49,150 nucleotides of DNA, from positions 1 to 49,150 of the forward strand of contig JADGJT010000030.1 of the NCBI GenBank assembly GCA_027604005.1, given 5' to 3'. This document shows positions 1 to 11,211 of this stretch, in pieces. Each line of letters begins with the position of its first letter. The stretch's first letter is position 1. Below the pieces are notes generated by a model that was not told the origin of the DNA, did no database searches, and was given only the letters and a program-made list of their open reading frames with translations. The DNA is from Dinochytrium kinnereticum. Its lineage: Eukaryota; Chytridiomycota; Chytridiomycetes; Chytridiales; Chytridiaceae. Position numbers and translations under genes: made by a program.

Positions 1-187
1 CTGGATCGAGAGCCACGAGGGTCGTAAAGTGTTTATCCGAGGTGAGATGCGGAGCGCAGAGGGGTACACCTCTGGAGACATCAAGACGGGTGGAGAAGGT
101 GGGGTTGGGGAGAGGTGGGGGGAGGTTGGGTCGGTCAAGTTTGCAGAGGCCAAGGCTTTGTTTGTGATTCCCAGGGAGAGGAAGTGA
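1..187 (+). CDS. C-terminal end of a hot-dog fold (PaaI/THEM4-like) thioesterase, partial
   Basis: Reading from base 2, the frame is open for 61 codons and ends in TGA at 185-187. It begins WIESHEGRKVFIRGEM and ends AEAKALFVIPRERK. A G-R-K-V-F/W-(I/V)-x-G strand followed by A-E-A-x-A-L-F-V is the usual end of the 4HBT/PaaI thioesterase domain, which hydrolyses acyl-CoA thioesters. Only the last strands are in the window, so catalytic residues cannot be checked. The stop overlaps a perfect donor (GTGAGT at 184-189). Splicing to the acceptor ending at 383 would give the ending KQL and a stop at 391-393, so both readings end the protein here. A glycine-rich insert separates the two final strands. 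Confidence 0.55.
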   Translation, partial: WIESHEGRKVFIRGEMRSAEGYTSGDIKTGGEGGVGERWGEVGSVKFAEAKALFVIPRERK

Positions 188-866
188 GTGAGGGTGGGGG
201 GGGGAGGGGGGGGAATACGTACACATTCTTTTTTTTTCATTTTCACGATTATTTTCTTTTCTTTTTTTTGGGGGGGGGGGGGAGGGAAAGGGTGGTATTT
301 CAACCGCGTTACATTTTACGCATAAAATAACGACTCACTTGCATGATGATACACTTTTCACATTTTTCTTCCTCCTCTCCCAGACAACTTTGATTGAGGG
401 TTTGGAAATTGGAAGGACGGATGGAATGAGCAGTTTTTTTGGTTATTATTTCCACGTTCTGCAACCCCTTCAACCCCAACCCCCACCTCGCATTCATATC
501 ACACGTTTTGCCCCTATCTTTCCCACGGAAGCTTTGTCCGCGTTGAACGTTCTAGCTAACCTTGGGGTATCTCTTAAGTTTCTGTATCGACCGTTGCTTA
601 CTGACCTCCTGTTTCTGCTTCTTATGGACAGTCGTTGGCCATGAAACCCCCATCCACATCCTCACCCCACACAAATCCATTAAACAAACCGCTGAATAAA
701 AGTAACTTCAAACGCAAGAAAGCGCAGCAACATGTTGCAGGGTCGAGCATCGGGTCCCCACCGATGGTAGTAAAACACATTACAGGACAAGTTCGTGTCG
801 TCGCCAAAAACAAAAATAAAAAGCAAACTGAACTTGTCACACTGACGTGGAATTGTCAACTTCATC
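188..866. other. Intergenic, homopolymer-rich
   Basis: This holds the 3' region of the thioesterase-like gene and the upstream region of the prominin gene. It contains a poly-T/poly-G run near 255-283. No supported gene, RNA or repeat family was seen. Confidence 0.5.
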
Positions 867-3800
867 ATGCTTGTCCTCATCACACCCCATCGCCGTCGTC
901 GTTGTCGTCTTCGACCCACCGCGCTCATCCCCATCCTCTTCATCACATCACTCCTCATGGTCAAAGGAGGTACTTTACACCCCTTTCACCACTTCGTCCC
1001 TCCAAAAAACAAAAACCAACAAACAAAAAAAAAAAAAAAACAAGCAAACCAACTCAACCCAACAACACATCTAACCGACCCAACCCACCCCCCCAAACCA
1101 CAAAAAAACCAACAAAAAAAACCCCCCATGCATCCAACACCTCCACCCCCAACCAACCACAACAACAACCCCTCAGCCTCCCCAACCCCCACCGAACCCC
1201 CACCCCCACTCACCCCACTCTCACCCCACCACGCCATCAAAACCAACATCACAGATCTGGAGGCCATGGAAGGCTGGCGAAACTTTGCGGCGGGGTTGAG
1301 AAAGGGGGTGAGAGGGGGTGGAGAGATGGGAGGGTTTCCGGAGGGGGTTATTATGGGGGGTGGAGGGGTGGATGGCGGAGCTGTTGTGAGGGGGTATTCG
1401 GTGAGACATTGGTTTTATCTTCTTTTCTTTTTCAGGTTTTTTTTTTATCTCGTTGAGATGGGGGGGCTGTGGGGGGGAGGGCGTTGCTTGCTTTTTTTTT
1501 GCGCGGGGAGGGGGCGGGGGGAAGGGATTACTGAGTTTGCTTTTTGTTTGTTTTTTTTTTGTTGTTTTTGGGGGGGGGAGGTGGTTGAAAGTGTCAATAG
1601 GGGGTGATAGTCCCTTTTTTTTCTGGTTGCAAGCAGAGTGGTTTATGATGGCTCGGTTTTTGTTTTATGTTTTGTTTTTGTTTTTGTTATTTTTTGGGGG
1701 GGGAGGGGAAGGTGGGGAGGGATTGCTTCTACGCGCAGTGTTGTCCACACCCCCACGACCCCACCCCACCCCACTCCAAACCACAATCAAAAGAAAAAAG
1801 GACACCCACCCACCCCAACCCCACCACTAACACCTCCCGTCCGTCCACCCCATTTATTCTATCCCCGCCCCCCCCCCTCCCCGTACGGTTAAACCGGCGG
1901 CATGACCAGGGCGCCATGTTCTTCGCCTCCCTGATCTTCCTGACCTCGGTTCTGCTGATCCCAACGTCGGTGTTTATCTTTCTGGTTTGCCTGAACAAGA
2001 GTCGACCGGCGATCGTGGATCCGAATCCGAGACTTTCGATTGCGGGATGGTTGGCGTTGGTGGTGGGGGGGTTGATGATCTTGTGAGTGTTTGGTTTTGT
2101 TTTTTTTTTGTAGTTGTTTGTTGCTTTGTTGCTTTGTTTGTTGCTTTTTTTTGTTGTTGTTGTTGCTTGTTGCTTATTTTGTGGATGGGGTGGTTTGTTT
2201 TTTTTTGTTTTGTTTTTGATATTTTTTTGTTTTTGTTTTTTGGTTTTTTGTTTTTCTCTTTTGTGTTGGTGTTTGTTTTGTTTTTTTTTTTTCGTTTTTC
2301 TTTTTGGTTTTTGGTTTGGGTTTTCTCTTTTGTGTTGGTGTTTGCTTTGTTTTTTTCTTTTTTTTTTCGTTTTCGGTTTTTTGTCGTGCGAGGTATGGGG
2401 GCGACCAGGTGGCGGGTCATAAAGAGGAGTTTGGGTTTTGGGGGGGAAACTGTGGGTTGTTTTTTTTGTTGCCTTTTGGGTGGTGCTTTTACTGTAGGGG
2501 AGGTCACTGCATTTACATAAGTTATCCTGAAGAGGGAGAAAAGTTTGGAGTATACTTTTCTTTTTCATTATCCCCATCTTCAAATCACTTACACGAAGGA
2601 AACAAGTAAAAGAAGAAAAGAAGAAATAGACTAACATCCCATCCCCACCCCCCCCCTAACAAAAAACGAAACAGAATCGGCTTCTTCACCGGCCTCCGAA
2701 GCAACTCCTTCACAACCCACTCCTTCACCTCATTTCGAAAAACCCTCAAAGCAACCCTCACCTCCCTCACAACCCTCACCCAAACCCTCCCCCCCGAAAC
2801 GCTCAAAACCCTCACTCAGATAACCACGCGTCTCCAAACCCTCCTCCAAACAATCACCACCCAACTCCCTCTAACCCCGCTCCTTACAGAAACAGCCCCA
2901 CTAACACCCCCACTTGTGACCGGGCTTCAAGAGGTTCTGAACGGGTTGGACGATATTCGAAACGCATCGGTCGCGATCCAAGAGAGGGTTGAGGGGATTC
3001 AGGAGCTGGTTTCAGGAATCACGGGGGAGGTTGAAAGGTTGTCTGCGGTTCTAAAGGAGGTGAATGGGGTGATGAGGATAAGAAATGCGTCGTTCAGACT
3101 CACACTTCCAATCCAACCATCAACGATGACCCCACGTCTCCTCACCCATTTTCAGAGCACGCTTCCAATCTTCAAAGCATCACCGTTCCAAACCCTCCTA
3201 CCCAGAACCATCCCCCCGCAATCCGCCTACCTCCAATCGCTGACCCAAATCTCAGGGTCATTGCAGAACCTCACCGACTCGATTCACCAGTCGCTCAGGA
3301 GACGGGTGGAGGCTGTGATGGAGAATGTGGTCGCGCCAGGGGTGGTGAGGTTTGGGGAGGAGGTTGTGAAGGAGGTGGAGAGGGTTGTGGAGGGCGTCGC
3401 GGGGAGGGTGAGGGACGGGGAGGGGTTTGTTGAGGGGTTGGAGGGGGGGGTCACGGGGTTGTGTCGTGTTCATGTCAAACTTGCCCAGACTTGGTTGCCT
3501 CTCAGCCAGTGGAACGCTTCGCTTGGGGGGGGTGGGGGGGGGGGGGGGTTGGGGTTGGGGTTCGGTTTAGGTTGATTAGAGCGCTGAGGATGTGGGTGCT
3601 TTTTTTTTTCTTTTTCTTTTTCTTTTTTTTTTGGTGGTAGATGCCTTTCTGTTTTTCCCCATTTTGTTTTTTACTATTCTTGCTGTGGCTTATCTCCTTT
3701 AATGTTGTTGTTGTTTTCTTTTACTCATACTTCTTATTGTTTTTTGCTCGTCACTTGATGACTTCTACATTACTTTCAACTAACTTTTTGGTCTTGTTTA

Positions 3801-6800
3801 CTATGTCCATTGCCTCTCACCATCATCTTAGAGGCTTCTTCCCGATAGTGGTGACAGCGATATTATTTCTACTCTTCGCGTTCATATTCTTCATCGCAAA
3901 CGTCATCTTAAGTGACAGTAAGTAAATTCATCAACAAAAAAAAAAAAAAGGAAGCCTCCCAACCCCCTTCCTTCCTTCCCCCGATTTTGTTCTAAACAGG
4001 AAACAAGATATTTTCCTGCATTACTTCTCGTTTTATTCCTCGCATCGTTTCTGCCGTACAAAAAAAAAGCATCCCTAAACCCCCTCCTTCCCTCCCCCTT
4101 CTTTTTGTTTTAAACATAAAAAAACATATTTTCCTGCCTTACTTCTCTTTTTATTCCTCAAACAACCCACTCTTACGATAGAAAATGGACCACCCCCCTC
4201 CCTCTTCCCCCCCCCCCCCCCTTCCAAAATTCACTCCCATATCCAGCCCCCCAATCACCATTCCCCACCCTTCCTACAAACCCAATCCCCTATCCTCACA
4301 ACCTCCTCACAAAAAAGAAAAAAGAAAAAAAGGCTAAATCCATTCTAACACCCCAAACCCTACCCCCACCCCCCGCCTCCTACCACCCCACAACCAATCA
4401 CACCCCGCAAGTCTGCGCGATCCCAGGAACAGCCGAGGTTCAAGGCCCCAACTCCACCACTCTTCTCAAAACCCCGTACTCGATCTACCCCCCACTTTTC
4501 TACCATCGCAAACGTCAATGCCTCGACACGGATCGAGGGTTCATTCAGCTGGGTGTGGAGATTGGGTTGGTGAAAGGGGGTGTGGCGAATTTGACCTTGG
4601 CTGCGGAGGAGACTGTTGAGGGGTTTCAGTTGGATCTGTTGAGCGCAGTGATGTTACGGTATGAATAGAAGCCAGGGGGGGCAAAAAAAAAAGGGAGAAT
4701 GATCCCTTTTACTCACCTTTTATCCTCTTTGTTTTTTGTTAAACGAAAGAGTTAAGTGGGGGGATGCCTATAATTTTACTAACATCTAAATCTCATTTAA
4801 CCCCAGCGACATCCTCGCAACCCCGACCCCAGACCTCCTCCTAGGCGATCCCCTAACGGCACCCCTCCTCTACCTCCGTCAAATCCGACCCAGCCCGCTT
4901 CCACTCCAAACCCCACTCTTTCCCCCATCCCTAACAGAGCTGACGCAGCTAGCCTCTCAAATCGACATTCTTCTTCAGCTGATAACCCTGGGGCCTTCAA
5001 CTGGATACAGCACTGTGACGACGGATGTTGAGCCGTGGGATCGTGGGGTTCGGTGGGGGGAGGTGAGGGAGTCTGAGATGTTTGAGAGGTTGAGAGAGGC
5101 TTCGAGGATTGCTAATGGGTTGGTTTTGGGGGTGAGAGGGGTGCAGGATGGGGTTGTTGAAGTTGTGGGTTTGGATGGGGTTGTTGGGAGGGGCTTTGAG
5201 AGGGTTTTGGTACGGTGTTGATTTGATTTTGTTCTGCTTCTTTTTTTTTTACTTCTATGTTTGAACGATTATTGGAGGTCTTAAGGGCTAGCACAATCTA
5301 TTATTTCAGGCCTAGTAAACTTTAGGAAATGTTTACGTAGGGGTTGGGATATCAACCCTTTTATGACCTTTTTTTTTATTATTGGCTCACCCGCCCAATT
5401 TCCCCTGCTCAACCCAAACTAACCTTTTTTTTTTTTTATTTCTCTCTTTCGCCCCTCTTAAACACAGTCCCAATACCCTTTTATAATGGACAGCTACGCG
5501 ACCCTTCGAAACCTTCTCAACAACTTCGCCGCTGAAACACCCCAACATTTAACACCTTTTGTATCAACCCTTAAGGATAGGATGATGGAAGAGATTGAAA
5601 TATCCCGTCAGGAATTTGAGGGAACCTTTCCTTGCAGACCATTAGCGATTGATTCGTTGATTTTTCAGAATCATTTATGTTCATCGGGAATGTAAGAGAA
5701 AATTGAAGTGGTGCACTTTCCTCTTTTCTTTTCTTTTATTTGTTTTATGGCTTTTTTCCCAGCTCGGTTTCCCACAAACGTGTTAAATCGCTAACTCTCA
5801 TTCAATTTACCCCTTCATATATCTAAAAACTAAAAGCAATGCCATTGATTACACATGGCTCTCCCTCCTCTTCATCGGCACAGCTCTAACAATCTACATT
5901 GCCTTCTACGGCGTCTTCACAAACCGTCTCACAGCAAAACGACCCACCCCACCCCACCCTCATCAAAATATTTCCACCCTCCGTCGAGTCTCCATGGCAT
6001 TTGGCATCGGTAGAAGATGGGGAGAAGTTGTTCCTGAAGGTCAGCAAAGAGGGAAAAAGAGGTGGGATGGAACCCCTGTTGTGCCGCCGGTTTATCGAGT
6101 GTATGAAGGGGAGAGGAAGGCGATTGGGTTTGTTAATAAGAGGAAGTGGAACGGGGCGGCTGTTGTCCCGCCTGTTTATCCGATGGAGGAGGAGGAGGAG
6201 ACGAAGAAGGTAGGCCCTGTTAAGGGGAAGAAGAAAGTTGGGAAGGCGGTGGTGGCGCCATTGAATCCTGGGAGGAGACAAGTGGTGAGTCCTTACATTT
6301 TACCGCAACTCTCGCATCGTCTTGATATTTATTTGATGTTTATTGACCACCTGCGTAGGACGTGCTTCGATACTCAAATAATTCTATTGACGAGGACGAA
6401 TCCGCCATACTAGAGGAAGAAGATCTGCCGAACTACGGCGGCTCCCGACCATCAAGTCGCCAAGCCTACCGTTCGCCACCACGTCGGACCATCCGTCAAG
6501 ACTCCTGGACAGGCGAACAAAGCCGACAAGACTCCTACACCCCCGATCGAAGCCGACAAAACTCTTACAGGTTTGATCGAAACCGTCAAGACTCCTCTGG
6601 GGGAGAAAGCGGGTCTTTCAGAGGAGAAGGAAGACAGACTGGTCGAACACGACAAGATTCTTTCCCCTCGAGCGTCAGAGACTCGTGGTTTGGAGGTCGG
6701 AGTCGTCAGGATTCTTGGGCTGCAAGTAGTAATAGGGAGGAGGCTTGGAGGGGTGGGAGGAATGGAGGGGAATCGAGAGATAGAAATCGGCAGGATTCGA

Positions 6801-6865
6801 TCGAGAGCGAGCGAAGGGGATATTACCAAGAGTCTAGTAGGACTCAGGACTATTATAGGCGGTAG
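867..6865 (+). CDS. Prominin-family pentaspan membrane protein
   Basis: Exons: 867-969, 1255-1400, 1910-2082, 2675-~3531, an unresolved segment ending at 3917, 4412-4658, 4807-5209, 5468-5691, 5837-6284, 6359-6865; about 1,100 residues. All junctions outside 3531-3834 keep phase. The order fits prominin: Arg-rich N-terminus with signal/anchor helix (LRPTALIPILFITSLLM), TM1 (FFASLIFLTSVLLIP), TM2 (IAGWLALVVGGLMILIGFF), a ~280-residue helical extracellular loop, a TM4-like helix (FFPIVVTAILFLLFAFIFF), a second loop starting ICAIPGT with LKTPY and a C-x5-G motif, a late Cys pair (FPCRPLA, HLCSSG) and TM5 (YTWLSLLFIGTALTIYIAF). Prominins organise cholesterol-rich membrane protrusions, including cilia. 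The cytosolic tail is long, with seven RQDS/RQNS motifs. TM3 is not resolved because a G-run lies at its junction. Start chosen as the ATG directly before the signal helix. Confidence 0.75.
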
Positions 6866-7398
6866 TCTTGCTAATTCTAAGAAATGAGCATGCACTTTAA
6901 TGTTTTGTCTATTCTCATGTAAAGCCAACATGCTCTCACCATAGCATTATTCCTTTTTGAGATTACCAGAGAAGTTTTAGAACATCATCCAAAAAAAAAG
7001 AGCATAATCAAGCGGAAAAGGACACGAGTTTTCTCATATCCACAAAGGCTGTAATGTAGTTGTGAAAAAGACATCACCGTCATGATCAGGCCCAAAGGCC
7101 TTCTTAGACATTGCGCTTCTTGGTGATTGTTTGCTTCTTTAGCAACAGAAAGTTGTTAGCGCAGGATCGCTTGATGCGAACATAGTTAACAGACATTATT
7201 AGATGTACACTTTTTTTGTTCATTGAGACCTCCCACGCCAAGTACACTTGACCAAAACAAAAATTGTCAAACAAATAACAATAAATAAAATCGACAATCA
7301 ACACTCAGCTCTTGTCCCAACCTTCAACGCCAAACCAACCCATCGATACCTCAGGCGACCCTCTCAACCACCAACCCCACGCTCACTTCCAAACACAA
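6866..7398. other. Intergenic between prominin and ankyrin genes
   Basis: Prominin 3' region and ankyrin-gene leader. On the minus strand a short frame at 7104-7190 opens with ATG and ends KKQTITKKRNV then stop. I could not recognise or extend it. Nothing else supported. Confidence 0.45.
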
Positions 7399-10300
7399 AT
7401 GCCACAATCACCATCACAGACAGGAGGGGACGAGACAGCGTCAATCGGAGGCGATGCGGACGGCGGAGACTCCCTGTCGGTTCAATCGGAGGATTTGGAG
7501 AACCCTGCTGAGCTTGAACGAAAGATCTTTACAGCTATCAATGACGGAAACAGAGAGGCACTTCAGCATGTCTTTCAAAAGTTTCCTACGTCGACCGAGA
7601 TATTGAGTTTACTGCTCACAACGACTTATCAAAACACTCAGGGTACTTACAAGCATGACCCGGAGGTGCTCTCTGATGCTTGTGAGCTATTGGGAAACAG
7701 GTTTGTTTTCCTTCTTTTTTAGTTTGATATTTAGTAACTGGCTCTGAATCTTTCCATCGAAAATTAAACCGGGAACAAAAAAGCTTGGAACATCTCAACG
7801 CCATACAAATAGCCTGCATATTAGGAGACGATGAGATTGCCTCTGATATTCTTGACTTCGTCCATAAAGTGACGGAAGAGATTGAGGCCAAGAAAGTCCT
7901 TTACGAATTCATGGGGCGTGTTTGGGGGAATGGGAACACCGTGCTTCATCTCGCCTCATTTCTCGGGATGTCGGATTTGGTAAAAAGACTGCTAGAGTTA
8001 GGGGCGAACCCCAACAAGAAGAATGAGAGGAATTATAAACCGGTTGATTGCGCTGATGATGATGGGACAAGAAATATATTTAACACCGTTACAGAAGGTA
8101 TCCAACTCGTCTCTATATAGTCCATCCTCACCGTTGTTTCATAATGCAGTTTTCCACACTACTCCAACTCTCCCACCCACCGAGCCAGCATCAGCTCTGC
8201 CTTCCCGCCACTCGAAGAGCCTCTCCCTCGACGAGTGTAAGCCGCCTTCATCAGCTGCAAAGGACGAAACAGGCCCAGGAGGAATGCGACGCTCTTCATC
8301 AATGAAGGTCCCAATTTCATCCGCAGCCTCCGGTTCAATCTCACCTCAAAGTTCAAACATTTCTCTCACTCTCGAGCCAATCAAATCCTCCGGATCCGTC
8401 TTAAGCTTCCCTACCGGCGCTTTATCAGCAGTCATTGCACCCTCGAGGCCCGTTCCGAGATTTTTGAAACGCGTCACCTTCAGCCCAACCATTTTACTGC
8501 TAGAAATGTGTCAGCATGGTGACGCTGGAGATCCAGCGGGCTTAACCACGTTAAAGGCTTGCTTGGGGTTGATTCCCGCAACCTCGTCAGTGGGGTTAAA
8601 AAACCTTATGGGCCATAAACCTCCGCCAGCCTTTACGCCAGTTGATATCGAGGAAGTTTACAGTCCCCATCAATGGCTGAGCCCTCTTCACATTGCGTGC
8701 ACACATGGACAGATTGCTATTATTGAACTACTGATAAAGGAAGCACATTCCCCAGTGAATACGAGAGATAAGGAAGGGTGGACTCCGTTGCATTGCGCTT
8801 GCGCTGAAGGTCATATTGAAGCGGTTAAACTTCTTTGTAGGGCTCAAGGGAGGAAGAACAAAGAAACCGGAGAGTTGGAAACGCCTGAAGGGGGTGAGGA
8901 TGTGCTGTATCCGGTTGACGGGCCTATAGAGCTTATACCTATTAATGAGGATGAGGAAACACCAGAGGATGTTGCTTTTGAATCGAAGAGCAAAGAAATT
9001 AAAAGGATTCTAAATGGTCAGTCTTTTTTTAATATTCTGTGGCTTATTTGTTGATACCATCCACTGTAGACGCTCAAATGAAATTCCAACCCATGAAACC
9101 TAACCCTTCGGCCGAAGATAACGAAGACGGTGAATGTGAAGAAGAAGAAGAAGAAGATGATGATGATGACGCAGAAGAGACAGAAGAGGAGGAAGAATTC
9201 ATCCCACCTCCTCCGATTAAGCGATCTGGAATCGTCCCCAAGCCGGCCTTGAGGACTTCCACATCCTCAAACTTCATCTCCGCAAGCATTATCGAACCGG
9301 TCCCAGCCCCAGGTGCTTCCAGCACATCTCCACCTAACCTCACTGAATCAATACTCAATCCGATTCTTGATGCACTGCCGCCTGCAATTATCGAGGTAGA
9401 GACAAAGATCGCCGTTTCAAATGCGCGAACAGAGGCAGTTGCAGTAGAACCTCCTACGCCTCAAAACAATAACGCCAGAGCGGACACCATTTCAACCGTA
9501 AATCAACTCACTCTACATACTTCAGAGTCCTCGCCCACAGATTCAGCCAGAGAAAGCCATTCACCTCATGACATCTTTGACGAATCAAGCGTAACCCTTG
9601 CTGAGATCGCCATAAAGCCAGATCCCGATGCATCTGACTTGAAAAAACCTCCTCCAACCTCGAACAACCACGTTCCTGAGGCTGATATTGACGAGGCGCT
9701 GAAGTTGATGGAGTTTTTTGGCAAAGAACCTACGGGTAGCGCGCAAACAGACGCTTTCCCTACAGTGTGTCAACGCGTTGAGGTGGGGATATGCTCCTCG
9801 CCTAAGATAATTAGCTCTCCTCTGGTTTATCAACGGTCTGAGCTGAGCTCACTCAAGCTAACAAGCCCCCCCACCGACCAACGCTCTGGGATAGCCTCAC
9901 CTAAACCAATAAGCCCCCTTATTCATCAAAGATCCGGAGTGGGCTCCCCGAAAATCTGTCAATCCCCCGAACTAAGAGCATCTACGGTCCCAGAGGAATG
10001 CCCGTCCACACCTGAGCCCCGCTTCGATGCCTCCAACCAAATCTCACCCACAGCAACCTCAGCCAGTCGAAAAGAGGAAGCGAAAAAAAATCGAAGCCAC
10101 AGACTCTCAGAGACAACTTCTGGTCATTTCACAGCATGGATGTCGTCGTCACCCGACCTAGCATCAGGAGACATCATCAATAGGTCACCTAAATCCAATC
10201 GGCGCTGGTCGCGGGATTTATCAGTGACACCGACTCGGTCAAAAGCGGATAGCCCTTCCGAGATTTTTGTGGGCTCCAGGGGGAGGGCAATTTTAGATTC

Positions 10301-10922
10301 TCAAAAACGGACCGGTGGGATATCTCCCACTCGTGGGTCGTTTGCAATTTTGACGGCTAATGATAGAGATCGAGGAAAGGGTTCAGGGGAAAAGGAGTTC
10401 TCGTCGGAACCTGCTCTCCCATCAAAGTCAAGAAGTATTGAAACGAGAGACGAGCAGAACAGTGGGTCACTCGATACTCCACCTGCACCAGTGAAGCTGC
10501 AAAGAGCAACAAGTTCCCCAGTTACGCTTCGTCCCCAAATTAGTCTTCATGGAAAAGTCTCATCCTTAAGAAAAACTCTGGAAACCCCGCAGCAAGGCAC
10601 CAACGTTGGATTCACTCACACCAAATCGGGGAAACAGGTTGACCCACCGCAAAATGAACAGACATCCGCTGGACCGAACTTCACACCACTTTTCAAGCAC
10701 TCTGGTTCGTCTGGGAGCTTTAATCGATTTGGAAGCGCTGGTGCGGGAGTTGGGTGGTCGTTACCGATCAGGGTTGGGTCGTTAAAGGCCCCGTCTGTCA
10801 TCAAGCAACCAGACGGTAAAGCAGATGGAGGGCAGGCAAATTCCTCTGCCAAAGGAACACCGACACAGCCTAAAGCTACACAACTAGATACCATTTTTGG
10901 GAAGAGAACGGTGCGGAAGTGA
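7399..10922 (+). CDS. Ankyrin-repeat protein with PP1-docking motif (MYPT-like)
   Basis: Exons 7399-7700, 7784-8097, 8150-9016, 9070-10922 keep phase and give 1,111 residues. One ankyrin unit lies near residues 150-185 (NTVLHLASFLGMSDLVKRLL). After a Ser-rich linker comes KRVTFSPTILLLEMCQHGD at about 312, then two more units near 380 (SPLHIACTHGQ) and 415 (GWTPLHCACAEGH). An RVxF motif directly before ankyrin repeats, with x-LL-x-x-x-x-x-GD after it, is the arrangement of PP1-targeting subunits PPP1R12/PPP1R16, where RVxF binds the phosphatase catalytic subunit. The large insert between repeats is unusual. The second half is disordered: an acidic run (~511-537) and repeats of the type QRSGxxSPK (9820-9970). 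MYPT-like is inference from motif order; a plain scaffold is the alternative. Confidence 0.72.
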
Positions 10923-11088
10923 TGATGGCAGCGACAGACCCTCTCCTTTCTTTGCGCCTATTTTATATGTCCTCTTCATTTTTTTCTTTAATTTGTACTG
11001 CTCGCAGGTTCCCCCCCCCCCCCCATGAACTGCTTGCTTTCTTATGAGAAACTGCGCGTTTCGAAAACTGTGGATAGCCCTCGAATAC

Positions 11089-11094
11089 AATAAA
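11089..11094 (+). terminator. Possible poly(A) signal of the ankyrin gene
   Basis: AATAAA lies 167 bases after the stop of the ankyrin gene and before the start of the CCDC146 gene, in an otherwise gene-free 289-base stretch. Position and sequence fit a eukaryotic cleavage/polyadenylation signal; there is no direct proof of use. Confidence 0.4.
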
Positions 11095-11211
11095 AGTGGG
11101 AGAATAACATATGTGCAATCGACTCTTTATGACGCGTCAATTGAAAATAATTGTCACGTGATACAGATTTGGGATTGACAAGGAAACCATTCTGTTGCCT
11201 GCATCGCTTCA

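Noticed and set aside
1729..2637. 302-codon minus-strand frame rich in Lys, Thr, Gln
   Set aside because: It lies opposite a G/T-rich prominin intron and is low-complexity throughout; no domain or splice structure.
3540..3570. GGGGTT repeats resembling ciliate telomere sequence
   Set aside because: Only about three units inside a longer G-tract at an exon end, with genes on both sides; not a telomere.
7104..7304. Short minus-strand frame ending KKQTITKKRNV
   Set aside because: Basic and short, with no recognisable family or splice partner; could be a small gene but the evidence is too thin.
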